Shown here one piece after another: positions 31,089-40,196 of a DNA stretch of 51,575 bases; position 1 is the first letter of the stretch; the number at the start of each line of letters is the position of its first letter. The position numbers and the translations under genes are program-made. This DNA comes from Bacteroidaceae bacterium. Lineage in GTDB: Bacteria; Bacteroidota; Bacteroidia; Bacteroidales; Bacteroidaceae. The stretch is taken from contig JAFUYT010000018.1 in assembly GCA_017470425.1 (NCBI GenBank), positions 1-51,575 on the forward strand, given 5' to 3'. The notes beneath the pieces are model-generated. The model did not search any database. It had not been told where the DNA came from and worked only from the letters and a program-made list of their open reading frames with translations.

Positions 31089-31735
31089 ACGATTTGTCCG
31101 TCCTTCATGTGAATGGTTCTGTCGGTGGTGCGTGCCAGTTCCTCGTCGTGAGTGACGATGACGAACGTCTGGCCCATCTCGTCGCGCAGGCGGAAGAAAA
31201 GGGCGTGGAGCTCAGCTTTGTTGGCGCTGTCGAGGCTGCCGCTGGGTTCGTCGGCGAGAACCACGGCCGGTTTGTTGACCAGCGCGCGTGCCACCGCCAC
31301 GCGTTGTTTCTCGCCGCCGCTGAGTTCGGCGGGTTTGTGGGTGGCGCGGTCGCTGAGCCCCATGTAGGCCAGCAGCTCCTCGCCGCGCTTGCGGGCGTCG
31401 CTCTGACTGCGTCCCGCGATGAGAGCGGGAATCATCACGTTCTCCAGTGCCGTGAATTCGGGCAGCAACTGGTGGAACTGGAACACGAAGCCGATCTGGC
31501 GGTTGCGGAAGCGGGCCAGCTCGCGCTGGCTGAGGCGCGAGACGTCGGTGCCGTTGATGACGAGGCTGCCGCTGTCGGCGCTGTCCAGCGTGCCCATGAT
31601 CTGCAGGAGCGTCGTCTTGCCGGCGCCGCTGGGACCCACGATGCTCACGACCTCGCCCTGAGCGATGTCGAGGTCGATGCCCTTGAGCACTTCGAGCGTG
31701 TCAAAGCTTTTATGGATGTTGCTAAGATGAATCAT
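31085..31735 (-). CDS. lolD: LolD-type ABC transporter ATPase
   Basis: A 216-residue ABC ATPase with all motifs: Walker A GPSGAGKT (34-41), Q-loop [18 protein letters not shown], signature [15 protein letters not shown], Walker [14 protein letters not shown] and the H-loop [27 protein letters not shown] matches the LolD/MacB branch, which powers lipoprotein release from the inner membrane with LolC/E. No permease gene is adjacent, so the membrane partner must be elsewhere; an FtsE- or MacB-like role cannot be excluded. Confidence 0.82.
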   Translation of the reverse strand: MIHLSNIHKSFDTLEVLKGIDLDIAQGEVVSIVGPSGAGKTTLLQIMGTLDSADSGSLVINGTDVSRLSQRELARFRNRQIGFVFQFHQLLPEFTALENVMIPALIAGRSQSDARKRGEELLAYMGLSDRATHKPAELSGGEKQRVAVARALVNKPAVVLADEPSGSLDSANKAELHALFFRLRDEMGQTFVIVTHDEELARTTDRTIHMKDGQIV

Positions 31736-31774
31736 TCAATTCTCAATCTTTCAATGTTTCAATTTCTCAATCTT

Positions 31775-33871
31775 TCAATTCCTCAACTTCCCCAGCCACT
31801 CCTCGAACAGCAGTTGCCGCTGCGTGACGCTCTGGCCGTTCGGCGCGAACACCGAGAGCGATTCCTGCGGGTCGCCGTACTGATCGGGGTAGAGCAGGAT
31901 GACGTTGGTGTGGGAAAAATGTTGGGCGATGAAATGGGGGAGGGTGTTCAGGGCGGGCGTGTAGGAGATGAAGCCGGCGCGCGCGGTGACGATGATGAGC
32001 AGATGATCCTCATTCACCTCCTTGGGCAGCCGCATGATCAGGTTCCCGAATCCGTTCTCGGCTTGCACCCCGTGCTGCACCGACGGGTGCTGCGTCGTCA
32101 GATATTCCTTGATATAGTATCCCGTGTCGCCCTGTGTATGGAAGATGATGGGTTGCCCCGTCTGCTCCGCGATGCGGCAGAGATGCTCCAGCCATTTGTA
32201 GAAGCCCACCTCGTACTCCGCCTTCGGGGGCACTGCCACGATGATACGGCGCACGGTGCCCAGCGGCATCTGTAGGTGTACGAGCAGCACTTCGCGGTGC
32301 GACGTGTTGAGCACGCTCTGCGCGGTGACGCCCAGTTTGCCGGAGAGCTTTCCGTCCTCCGTCTCGTGCATACCCATAATAATCTCGCCTGCATCCACCT
32401 CGCGCATTGTGTGCACGATGGCACTGGCCACGTTGCTGCTGATGCGGCTCATGACGGACATATTGACGTCTGCTGCTGCCGCGATCTCGCGGGCCTTTTC
32501 CAGATTGCTGACGCCCTGGGCGCGCAGGAGGTCGTCGGGGTCGTCGTCCATCGACACGGCCAGGCCCATCAGGCTGTCGGGGATGCGCGGGTTGCGGATC
32601 ATGATGGACAGCTGCGTGAGCACATCCACCATCCGGGGATAGGCGTAGGCCGTGAGGCATTTGCCGTGGTAGCTGCCGCGGTTGCGGTCCAGCTCGGTCG
32701 TGCGCAGTGCCATCTGCCGGGCTCCCTTCTCTGTGGCAAAGGAGCTGATGATGCAGGAGAAGAGAATCAGGACGACGGTGGCGTTCAGCACCTCGACATT
32801 CATCAGCTCCACGCCCGGCTGTGTGCCGATGATCACGATGGCCAGGGCACCGGCGGCGTGGGAATTGGTCAGGCCGAACATCAGGAAGCGGTCGGCACGC
32901 TGCAGGCCATAGACCCGCTGCATCAGCAGTGCGGCCAGCCACTTGCCGAACGTGGCCACGGCCAGCATGAGGCCACAGAACATCAGCGTGTGGGCGTCGC
33001 TCACCAGGATCTGCCAGTCGATGATCATGCCCACGCCGATGAGGAACCAGGGCACGAACAGCGCGTTGCCGACGAACTCAATCCGGCTCATGAGCGGGCC
33101 GCCGTGCGGGATGATACGGTTCAGCACCAGACCGGCGATGAAGGCGCCCAGCAGCCCTTCCAGCCCAACGGTCGCTGCCAGGACGGCGCTGATGAAGACC
33201 ATCGTCAGGACGAAGATGTACTGTGTCACGGCATCTTCATTGCGGCGCAGGAACCAACGTCCGATCTTCGGGAAACTGTAGGCCACGGCGACGATGTACA
33301 GCACGATGCCGACTCCGAAGCGCAGCCAGTACCACCCGTCGCGGCCGCCATGCTCCTTCTGCACGACGATGGCCAGCATCAGCAGCGCGGCAAACGAGGC
33401 GATGGCCGTGGCGATGATGGCATAGGTCACGCTGGGCTGCTTCGACAGGCCATAGCGCCCGATGACGGGGTAGGTCACCAGTGTGTGGGAGGCCAGAATG
33501 CAGCTGACCAGCAACGACGAGGGCACACTCAGTTGTAGTAGATAGCGTGCCGCGAAGAAACCTAAGAAGAAAGGAATGGCGAACGTGAACAGCCCGAAGA
33601 CAGCACCCTTGGCGCCGTGGCGGCGGAAGCTGCCCATGTCCATCTCCAGACCCGCCAGGAACATAATGTAGTAGATGCCCACCTGCCCGAACAACTCAAA
33701 CGAGGTGTCGCGCGCCAGGACCCCCAGACCATGCTCGCCCAGCAAGGCACCGGCCAGGATCAGGCCGATGATATGGGGGATGCGCAGACGCCTGAACAGG
33801 ATCGGCGCCAGCAGGATGACGAGCAACATGACGAGGAAGATCCACGTCGGGTTGGTGATGAGAGGTTGCAT
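31775..33871 (-). CDS. CPA2-family Na+(K+)/H+ antiporter with C-terminal USP-like domains
   Basis: A 698-residue protein: about twelve membrane helices (1 to about 390) with the CPA2 features (RLRIPHIIGLILAGALLGEHGLG, GIYYIMFLAGLEMD, GLEGLLGAFIAGLVLNRIIPHG), followed by a cytoplasmic region of about 300 residues resembling one or two universal-stress-protein domains (DVNMSVMSRISSNVASAIVHTMREVDAGEIIMG; REVLLVHLQMPLGTVRRIIVAVPP). It probably exchanges Na+ or K+ for protons. The start at MQPLITNPTW is preferred to 33916, since the extension overlaps the -7 box TACCTTTG (33914-33921, minus). Confidence 0.88.
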   Translation of the reverse strand: MQPLITNPTWIFLVMLLVILLAPILFRRLRIPHIIGLILAGALLGEHGLGVLARDTSFELFGQVGIYYIMFLAGLEMDMGSFRRHGAKGAVFGLFTFAIPFFLGFFAARYLLQLSVPSSLLVSCILASHTLVTYPVIGRYGLSKQPSVTYAIIATAIASFAALLMLAIVVQKEHGGRDGWYWLRFGVGIVLYIVAVAYSFPKIGRWFLRRNEDAVTQYIFVLTMVFISAVLAATVGLEGLLGAFIAGLVLNRIIPHGGPLMSRIEFVGNALFVPWFLIGVGMIIDWQILVSDAHTLMFCGLMLAVATFGKWLAALLMQRVYGLQRADRFLMFGLTNSHAAGALAIVIIGTQPGVELMNVEVLNATVVLILFSCIISSFATEKGARQMALRTTELDRNRGSYHGKCLTAYAYPRMVDVLTQLSIMIRNPRIPDSLMGLAVSMDDDPDDLLRAQGVSNLEKAREIAAAADVNMSVMSRISSNVASAIVHTMREVDAGEIIMGMHETEDGKLSGKLGVTAQSVLNTSHREVLLVHLQMPLGTVRRIIVAVPPKAEYEVGFYKWLEHLCRIAEQTGQPIIFHTQGDTGYYIKEYLTTQHPSVQHGVQAENGFGNLIMRLPKEVNEDHLLIIVTARAGFISYTPALNTLPHFIAQHFSHTNVILLYPDQYGDPQESLSVFAPNGQSVTQRQLLFEEWLGKLRN

Positions 33872-34048
33872 GTACGGTTTCTGGTGTGGGCGGGGGCTCC
33901 CGCAATTCGCGTGCAAAGGTACGGAAAAGTTGAGAGTTTAAAGTTCAAAGTGAAAAGTTTTTGGCCTCTGAGCGAACGTTTTTGTAATATTTTAGACTCT
34001 CAGGCAAACTTTCGACCTTCAAATTTCCTCTTTCATCTAAAAATTACG

Positions 34049-34056
34049 TACCTTTG
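34049..34056 (+). promoter_or_regulatory. -7 element of asd
   Basis: TACCTTTG, 50 bp before the asd start; the leader holds two imperfect copies of AACTGTCAACTCT (34077-34103). Confidence 0.6.
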
Positions 34057-34106
34057 CCCCCGTGAAGCAAAACTCTTAACTGTCAACTCTCAACTGTCAA
34101 CTCTAT

Positions 34107-35111
34107 ATGAAAGTCGCAATCGTAGGCGCCAGCGGCGCCGTAGGTCAGGAATTCCTTCGTGTGCTCGATGAGCGCAACTTCCCCGTGGATGAGCTCGTGC
34201 TCTTCGGCAGCGAGCGCAGTGCGGGGCGTACATATACCTTCCGCGGCAAGGACTACACCGTGAAGCTGCTGCAGCACAATGATGATTTCAAGGGCATCGA
34301 CGTCGCCTTCGTCAGCGCCGGCGGTGGCACCAGCAAGGAGTTTGCCGAGACCATTACCAAGCACGGCACCGTGATGATCGATAACTCCAGCGCTTTCCGC
34401 ATGGATCCCGACGTGCCCCTCGTGGTGCCCGAGTGCAACGCCGAGGATGCGTTGAATCGCCCCCGCGGTATCATCGCCAACCCCAACTGCACCACCATCA
34501 TGATGGTCGTCTGCCTGCAGCCGCTGGAGAAGATCTCCCACATCAAGCGCATCCATATCGCCAGCTACCAGGCCGCCAGCGGCGCCGGCGCTGCTGCGAT
34601 GGCAGAGCTCGAAGCCCAGTACCGCGCAGTCCTCGACGGCAAGGAGCCTCCCGTGGAGAAGTTCGCCTACCAGTTGGCCTACAATGTCATCCCGCAGATC
34701 GATGTCTTCACCGACAACGGCTACACGAAGGAGGAGATGAAGATGTTCAATGAGACGCGCAAGATCATGCACACCGACGCCGCCTGTTCGGCTATCTGCG
34801 TGCGCGTACCTTCTCTACGTAGTCACTCCGAGGCTGTCTGGATCGAGACCGAGCGCCCCATCTCTCCCGATGAGGCTCGCGAGGCTTTTGCCCATGCCCC
34901 CGGCGTCACCCTGGTCGATGACCCCGCCAACAAGAAGTACCCCATGCCCCTCTTCACTGCCGGGCTGGACGATGTCTTTGTAGGCCGCATCCGCAGTGAC
35001 CTGGCCAACCCCAACGGCCTCACCTTCTGGCTCTGCGGAGACCAGATCAAGAAGGGCGCCGCGCTGAATGCCGTCCAGATTGCGGAGTGGCTGATTAAGA
35101 ATGAGAAGTGA
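34107..35111 (+). CDS. asd: Aspartate-semialdehyde dehydrogenase
   Basis: A 334-residue enzyme reducing aspartyl phosphate to the semialdehyde, feeding lysine, diaminopimelate, threonine and methionine. The NADP loop is [11 protein letters not shown] (6-16), the catalytic Cys128 lies in NPNCTT, and [13 protein letters not shown] and [13 protein letters not shown] follow. It supplies the diaminopimelate used by MurE, encoded in the same window, though it is not in the dcw cluster. Confidence 0.97.
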   Translation: MKVAIVGASGAVGQEFLRVLDERNFPVDELVLFGSERSAGRTYTFRGKDYTVKLLQHNDDFKGIDVAFVSAGGGTSKEFAETITKHGTVMIDNSSAFRMDPDVPLVVPECNAEDALNRPRGIIANPNCTTIMMVVCLQPLEKISHIKRIHIASYQAASGAGAAAMAELEAQYRAVLDGKEPPVEKFAYQLAYNVIPQIDVFTDNGYTKEEMKMFNETRKIMHTDAACSAICVRVPSLRSHSEAVWIETERPISPDEAREAFAHAPGVTLVDDPANKKYPMPLFTAGLDDVFVGRIRSDLANPNGLTFWLCGDQIKKGAALNAVQIAEWLIKNEK

Positions 35112-35157
35112 AGAGTTCCTCGGAATAAATAGTAAATCTTTAACTTGTAAAATTCTC

Positions 35158-35943
35158 ATGATGAAACACCTTACTCTCCTTGCGGTTGCTGCCTTTGCCG
35201 TCTGTGCATCGGCTACCGCCCAGAACCGTGTCAAGACACTTTCGACGTATTCTCAGAACCTGAATGTCGAGCAGTTGCAGACCTCCGAGACGCCCGTACA
35301 GCTCACCCGCACGCTGTTCGCCGGTTACAACACCCTGTGCCTGCCCTTCTCGCTCACCGCGGAGCAGCTGCAGACGGCAGCCCGTGATCTGCGCGTGGAG
35401 CGCCTCAGCGCCATCCACCAGGAAGGTGCCGTGCTCAACCTCTATTTCCTCGAGTGCACTGAGAACGGCATCGAGGCCGGTGTTCCCTACATCGTCTTCT
35501 CGCCGACCACGCAGACGCTGCGCGCCCGCACCACAGAGGCGCAGGCCATCAGCAGCGCCCTGCTGCCTGTCACCCTCGAGGATGCACAGGGCAACCGCGT
35601 CACGTTCGGCAGCAGCTGGCAGAGCCTCCCGGGCAGTGACAACCGCTATGGCATTCCCGCCAAGCAGGACACCGAGCTGCTGGCGAGCATCCTCATCCGC
35701 ACGAGTGCCGACCAGATGTTCCTCCCCACGCGCTGCGGCGTCACATGGGAGCAGCAGAGCGCTACAGCCACGGACATCCAGGTGAAGCACGCTGCCAGCA
35801 TCGGTGAACTTGCCACAGCCATCCAAGCCGTCGAGGGCAAAACGGGCAGTGCTGCCGTGGTCTATGACCTGCAGGGTCGCCGCACGACGACGTCCAGCCG
35901 CGGCATCTACGTCATCGATGGCAAGAAAACAGTCGTGAAGTAG
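35158..35943 (+). CDS. Secreted protein of unknown function with C-terminal sorting-like tail
   Basis: A 261-residue protein with a signal peptide (1 to about 23; LTLLAVAAFAVCASATAQ). The central part (LFAGYNTLCLPFSLTAEQL...GVPYIVFSPT...) resembles repeats found in large Bacteroidales surface proteins where 'YNTLCLPF' is common, but I know no function. The tail YDLQGRRTTTSSRGIYVIDGKKTVVK matches the C-terminal tails of three other proteins here. MM at 35158/35161 is the likely start because the longer frame from 35101 lacks a signal at its front. It is followed by a terminator. Confidence 0.75.
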   Translation: MMKHLTLLAVAAFAVCASATAQNRVKTLSTYSQNLNVEQLQTSETPVQLTRTLFAGYNTLCLPFSLTAEQLQTAARDLRVERLSAIHQEGAVLNLYFLECTENGIEAGVPYIVFSPTTQTLRARTTEAQAISSALLPVTLEDAQGNRVTFGSSWQSLPGSDNRYGIPAKQDTELLASILIRTSADQMFLPTRCGVTWEQQSATATDIQVKHAASIGELATAIQAVEGKTGSAAVVYDLQGRRTTTSSRGIYVIDGKKTVVK

Positions 35944-36001
35944 CGTTTTGCACGATATTGAGTGTGTAATCGCCATCTATTTTGGTTAAAAAAGATTAAA
36001 T

Positions 36002-36025
36002 GAACGGGGCTTAGCGGCTCCGTTC
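36002..36025 (+). terminator. Terminator after the 35158 gene
   Basis: GAACGGGGCT (36002-36011) pairs with GGCTCCGTTC (36016-36025) through two G-U pairs; CTTTT follows. Confidence 0.7.
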
Positions 36026-36049
36026 TGCTTTTACATCGTTGAAAATATC

Positions 36050-36057
36050 TATTTTTG
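36050..36057 (+). promoter_or_regulatory. -7 element of the large secreted protein gene
   Basis: TATTTTTG lies about 70 bp before the ATG at 36127, leaving an AT-rich leader of about 60 bases. The -33 box is weak. Confidence 0.45.
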
Positions 36058-36126
36058 ACCGCTCAACGTTGGTTAAGCACATTAGAGACACGATAACATT
36101 ACTAACTTAACTTAATTCTTTAACGC

Positions 36127-39100
36127 ATGAAGAAGATTTACTTACTTTTTGTTAGCCTCCTCGCTCTCTTGGGAGGCTTCACGCCTGCCTTCGCACAGGA
36201 TGACCCTGTCACGATTGAAGTGAAGAAGGGAGTCGGAGACTGGTTGTATGCCAACCCGGCGAGAACCTGGGCTTCGCAGTGGCAGTCAGACACGACTCCT
36301 AAAATCCTGATTCGTGAAAGCAGCTCAAACAACAATGGCCTTGGCGCCAACAACATGGCCTATTGGAACGGCACCAATATCCAGTTTTTCAACTGCATTG
36401 GTGGAAATGGCACATCTGATATTTATAAGGTATCCGTTGAGGATGGCTGGGAGTTCGTGGAGCTCTCCGTAGATTTTGTCGCCAGTGCTGCTGATCAAGG
36501 AGTTTATGTGGAAGTGATGGGTGAAAAGTCTGATTTGAACAATAGCACCACAGACCCTGTTCATTTCGAGTATCTGTTCCCGTCGGAAGTTTCCGAGTTT
36601 GACTTTACGGTCGGCGCGAATACGGCATCGAAATTTGCAAACACCTCGGAATTCTTTATCACTGTTCAGAAAAAGGATCCTCTGTTTGTCGCCATTGATG
36701 CGTTGTATGCCACGCAGCAACAGTATGTACAGTATCTTGAGGGCGGTGACTATGCTTTTGTCACAGGCACGGAACCGGGTAACTATGATGCAGAATTGGT
36801 TGCACAATTCAATGAGCTTTACAACAGCATCACAGATGAATATGTTTCGACGCTGACAACCATCGAGGAAATTGATGCTCTGAGGGAGCAGTTGGTTGCT
36901 GCTTATGAGGCAGTTATAGCTTCCAAGGTGACGGATATGTCTTTGGCAGACGGCTATTATCGTTTCCGCACAGCGATTGACTACAATGACGGTGAGACCA
37001 AGTATCTGTATGTGGTGAACAACAATGGTTCCATGACAGGTAACTGGGGCACACGTGCAGATCTGGAGAATGACTGTCAGTCTCTCTTCCAAATTAAGAA
37101 TGTCGGTGAAGGTGTCTATGACATCGTCAGCATGTCCACGGATGCCCGCTTCAATGATAATCCTGGTTCGCTGTCTTATGAAAGCGAGAACCAGTATGTG
37201 TTGGAGCCTTTGATGACAGTGGATGGCGTGACCTATGTTGATATCCGTCGCAATGGCGTAGAGACCGGTGGTTACGGCTATATCCATCAGGCTAGTCATG
37301 GTTCTGGCGCAGGAACGGGCAGTAATCTTACTATCTGGTATCCCAGCTATCCCGCCGCCACCTCGAACAAGATGGGTGGCTCGGAATGGGTCATCGAAGC
37401 AGTGGATGAGGTTGTGGCACAGGCCATCATCGATGCATACGCTCCCATCAAGAACCAAGAAAAGCTCATTGCCAACTTCAATAAGTTGCTGGATGAAGCC
37501 AATCAGGCAGTCAAGGATGCCAAAGATATTCAGGAATACACCGAGCTAATCACTGACGGCTCTCAGTTCAGCTCCCCCTGGACATCTGCAGCTGAAGGCG
37601 TTGGTAAAGATTACGGATGGGAAGGACTGTTGGATGGCGTAAATACGACTTATTGGCACTCGGATTATAGTGGTGGTAACATTGCGAACCATACCCATTG
37701 GCTCGAGGTGGCACTGAACGAGCCTGTAAATGAGCTTATCCAGTTGAAGATTACACGCCGTCCTGTGACCAATGATCACATTACCTTATGGGGCGTCTTC
37801 GGTAGCAATGAGCAGGATGTGGCAGAGGTCCTCTACACGGAAGAGGATGAGGAAGTCATCAACGGTGAGAAAGCCGTCGGCGACGTGAAGGTGGAAGGTC
37901 ATGAGGCAGAGTGGACCGAGGTCGCAAGCCTTTCTACTCCTTTTGGTAACAACACTGAAACAATCACCTCAAAGGACTTTGATACGCGGGGCTACAAGTA
38001 TCTGCGCTTCTACATCGACGGTACTACTACAGGTCGTGGCTATGGCCACGTCAGCGAGTTCCAGCTGGTGCTGCCCGTGCCCAATGAGAATTCTCAGTTC
38101 GCATACATGGGTGAGGTGGCAACAACGCTGGATGCACTCCTGAAGGAACTCAACAAGTTGAGTAATGATGAGATTACGGAGGAGCGCTACAATGCCCTCG
38201 TGGAAGCCTACGATGCCTTCAAGGCTCAGTTCGTGGATCCCACGGAGCTTCGTGAACTGCTGGCCGAGATAGAACCGCTGATCAACGGCGTTGTTGTAGG
38301 TTCTGCACCTGGTTACTGGAGTGAGACCAGCACCGTGGATGCCTTGACAGCAACCTATAATGAGGCGAAGGCTTACGATGAAGGAAGTGTCTATGCTGCC
38401 GCAAAGAGCAATCAGTATGTTGAGACGCTGAAAGAACAAGCTGAGGCTGTCCGCGCTGCTGCCAATAAGATTCAGGAAGGCAAGTGGTATCGCATCCACT
38501 TCGGCTCCAAGGAAACCTTCGAGGCCAATGGATGGGATATTGAAACCAATGATCCTGCCGTAAGCAATGAAGTCGTGGTGGATGAAGCCCTGTGGGACAA
38601 GTATATCACGGTTGCCAACTATGCGACAGATCAAGAGACTGTTATTGTAGAGGGTGAGGATTCCGAAGGCAATCCTACTTCTGAGGAGGTGGAAGTCACC
38701 TACAAGACGGTGGTGCCCATCGAGGACGGAGAGATTATCACCCGCAATCATTACCTCTTCCTGGATGCTGATGAGGACATTGAGAACAAGGATCTCTCCA
38801 TGTTCCGCTTCGTGAGCGTTGGTGACAGTGCCTACGTGCTGCAGAACAAGGCTACCGGCTTGTTCGTGGGTGCATACAATAGCGTACGTCTTGATGTACT
38901 GCCCTCTCTCTTCAGAGTACAGGCAATCGGCTATGGCCAGAACCTGCTTGCACTCACCAATCTGATTACTGACGCAAGCCAGAACTATCTCCATGCTCAG
39001 CGTTCATACAACATGGTTGTTACCTACGGTGCAACCACGGCAGGGAGCCGTAGTGCTCTCTATCTTGAAGAGGCCGGTGATGTCGCAGAGGACTATGACG

Positions 39101-39711
39101 GCACGGAGTTCTTCATGAACCTGAAGCCCGGCTCTGTCAACTCCTTCTGCTTCCCCGTAGGCATACAGCCCGCCGAGGATGCTGAGTTCTACGATGTCGT
39201 GGCAGTGGAAGAGGGTGTCATCAAGCTGAACACCATCACTGAGGCCATTCCTGGTCGCCCGTTCATCTACATCGCTGCTGGCGACTATGATGCAGAACTG
39301 GACGATGCAGAGCCTTACGCCTTCCATCATGATTACAGCCTCACGAAGGAAGCCATTGCTGGTCCGCTGTTGAAGGGTACATACAGCACCATCAACTTGC
39401 CGAAGGGCGCTCTCACGACCCATGCTGATGGCTTCGTCGTCGGTGAGAGTGACGTGATGAGTCTTTACAATGTCCCCGCCAATACAGCTTATGTTCAGGC
39501 CGAGGCACCTTTCTCTTTGACTCTCGATTACACCTACGAAATTGTCACGATTGAGGACGGCATTTCCGCTACCCTCCAGAAGGTGGCTACGACGGGTGAG
39601 CTTTACACCATCGACGGCCGTCAGCTGAGCCGCAAGGCTAACCTGAATGCCCTGAAGCGCTATGGCAAGGGTATTTATATCCTCAATGGTGTGAAGGTGG
39701 TTGTGAAGTAA
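36127..39711 (+). CDS. Very large secreted protein with a discoidin (F5/8 type C)-like domain
   Basis: A 1194-residue protein with a signal peptide (1 to about 23). Visible parts: an N-terminal beta domain, helical linkers rich in 'NxLLDEANQAVKDAK'-type segments, a discoidin/F5-8C-like domain at about 475-655 (DGSQFSSPWTSAAEG...LLDGVNTTYWHSDYSGG...HWLEVALNEPVNELIQLKITRRP...RYLRFYIDGT), ricin/lectin-like stretches (YYRFRTAIDYNDGETKYLYVVN; HYLFLDADEDIENKD), and the tail LYTIDGRQLSRK...GKGIYILNGVKVVVK. The likely role is binding host or plant glycans at the cell surface; no enzyme motif was found. It lies upstream of the M60 protease gene but has its own terminator. Confidence 0.8.
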   Translation: MKKIYLLFVSLLALLGGFTPAFAQDDPVTIEVKKGVGDWLYANPARTWASQWQSDTTPKILIRESSSNNNGLGANNMAYWNGTNIQFFNCIGGNGTSDIYKVSVEDGWEFVELSVDFVASAADQGVYVEVMGEKSDLNNSTTDPVHFEYLFPSEVSEFDFTVGANTASKFANTSEFFITVQKKDPLFVAIDALYATQQQYVQYLEGGDYAFVTGTEPGNYDAELVAQFNELYNSITDEYVSTLTTIEEIDALREQLVAAYEAVIASKVTDMSLADGYYRFRTAIDYNDGETKYLYVVNNNGSMTGNWGTRADLENDCQSLFQIKNVGEGVYDIVSMSTDARFNDNPGSLSYESENQYVLEPLMTVDGVTYVDIRRNGVETGGYGYIHQASHGSGAGTGSNLTIWYPSYPAATSNKMGGSEWVIEAVDEVVAQAIIDAYAPIKNQEKLIANFNKLLDEANQAVKDAKDIQEYTELITDGSQFSSPWTSAAEGVGKDYGWEGLLDGVNTTYWHSDYSGGNIANHTHWLEVALNEPVNELIQLKITRRPVTNDHITLWGVFGSNEQDVAEVLYTEEDEEVINGEKAVGDVKVEGHEAEWTEVASLSTPFGNNTETITSKDFDTRGYKYLRFYIDGTTTGRGYGHVSEFQLVLPVPNENSQFAYMGEVATTLDALLKELNKLSNDEITEERYNALVEAYDAFKAQFVDPTELRELLAEIEPLINGVVVGSAPGYWSETSTVDALTATYNEAKAYDEGSVYAAAKSNQYVETLKEQAEAVRAAANKIQEGKWYRIHFGSKETFEANGWDIETNDPAVSNEVVVDEALWDKYITVANYATDQETVIVEGEDSEGNPTSEEVEVTYKTVVPIEDGEIITRNHYLFLDADEDIENKDLSMFRFVSVGDSAYVLQNKATGLFVGAYNSVRLDVLPSLFRVQAIGYGQNLLALTNLITDASQNYLHAQRSYNMVVTYGATTAGSRSALYLEEAGDVAEDYDGTEFFMNLKPGSVNSFCFPVGIQPAEDAEFYDVVAVEEGVIKLNTITEAIPGRPFIYIAAGDYDAELDDAEPYAFHHDYSLTKEAIAGPLLKGTYSTINLPKGALTTHADGFVVGESDVMSLYNVPANTAYVQAEAPFSLTLDYTYEIVTIEDGISATLQKVATTGELYTIDGRQLSRKANLNALKRYGKGIYILNGVKVVVK

Positions 39712-39733
39712 GTTCTCTCCCATCATTCTTATT

Positions 39734-39763
39734 CGAAGAGACTGCCCTCGGGCAGTCTCTTCG
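39734..39763 (+). terminator. Terminator after the 1194-residue protein gene
   Basis: CGAAGAGACTGCCC (39734-39747) and GGGCAGTCTCTTCG (39750-39763) are perfectly complementary; in practice about 13 pairs with a 4-base loop. Confidence 0.88.
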
Positions 39764-39836
39764 CGTTCTTACCCTCTTCCTTTACACCCTTTCGCCCCCC
39801 CTTTTCATGTCCTCCCCCCGTTTTTTTCGTCTGAAA

Positions 39837-39868
39837 TTTGGCGACTTCGCCAAGAGTTGCTATCTTTG
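39837..39868 (+). promoter_or_regulatory. Promoter of the 39895/M60 transcription unit
   Basis: TTTG at 39837-39840 and TATCTTTG at 39861-39868, exact 20-bp spacer; predicted leader about 20 bases. Confidence 0.82.
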
Positions 39869-39894
39869 CGGCGACAACCTAATGTAATGGATTT

Positions 39895-40179
39895 ATGAGC
39901 AAGGAATCATTAAATAGCCTATTAGGCTATATCCAAGTTACCCTCACGCCAGATGATATGGAATGGTTAGGTGCACAACTCCTTTATTGTGCAAAGTCGG
40001 ATATTCTGAAGCCCTACACTATGGAAGAGGTTTATGCTATGTTGGAACAAGCAGAACGAAACTTTGCCGAAGGAAACTATTCCTCAAATGAAGAAGTGTT
40101 AGCGCGCTTGTACAAGAAATATGGAATGAACGATACAGATGCAGAAGAAGTAGAACTTGTTGAAAGTAACTACAGATAG
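39895..40179 (+). CDS. Small antitoxin-like protein, no toxin gene beside it
   Basis: A 94-residue acidic cytoplasmic protein with no signal. The second half, YTMEEVYAMLEQAERNFAEGNYSSNEEVLARLYKKYG, resembles the C-terminal part of RelB/addiction-module antitoxins of Bacteroidetes (E..A.I..AE.D...G...S.EEV). The expected ~95-residue RelE/ParE-like toxin does not follow: the next ATG, 17 bp on, starts the M60 protease. The gene is more AT-rich than its neighbours, which suggests transfer. It may be an orphan antitoxin, a relic, or something unrelated; the similarity is weak. Confidence 0.5.
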   Translation: MSKESLNSLLGYIQVTLTPDDMEWLGAQLLYCAKSDILKPYTMEEVYAMLEQAERNFAEGNYSSNEEVLARLYKKYGMNDTDAEEVELVESNYR

Positions 40180-40196
40180 ACTAACTAACATATAAT

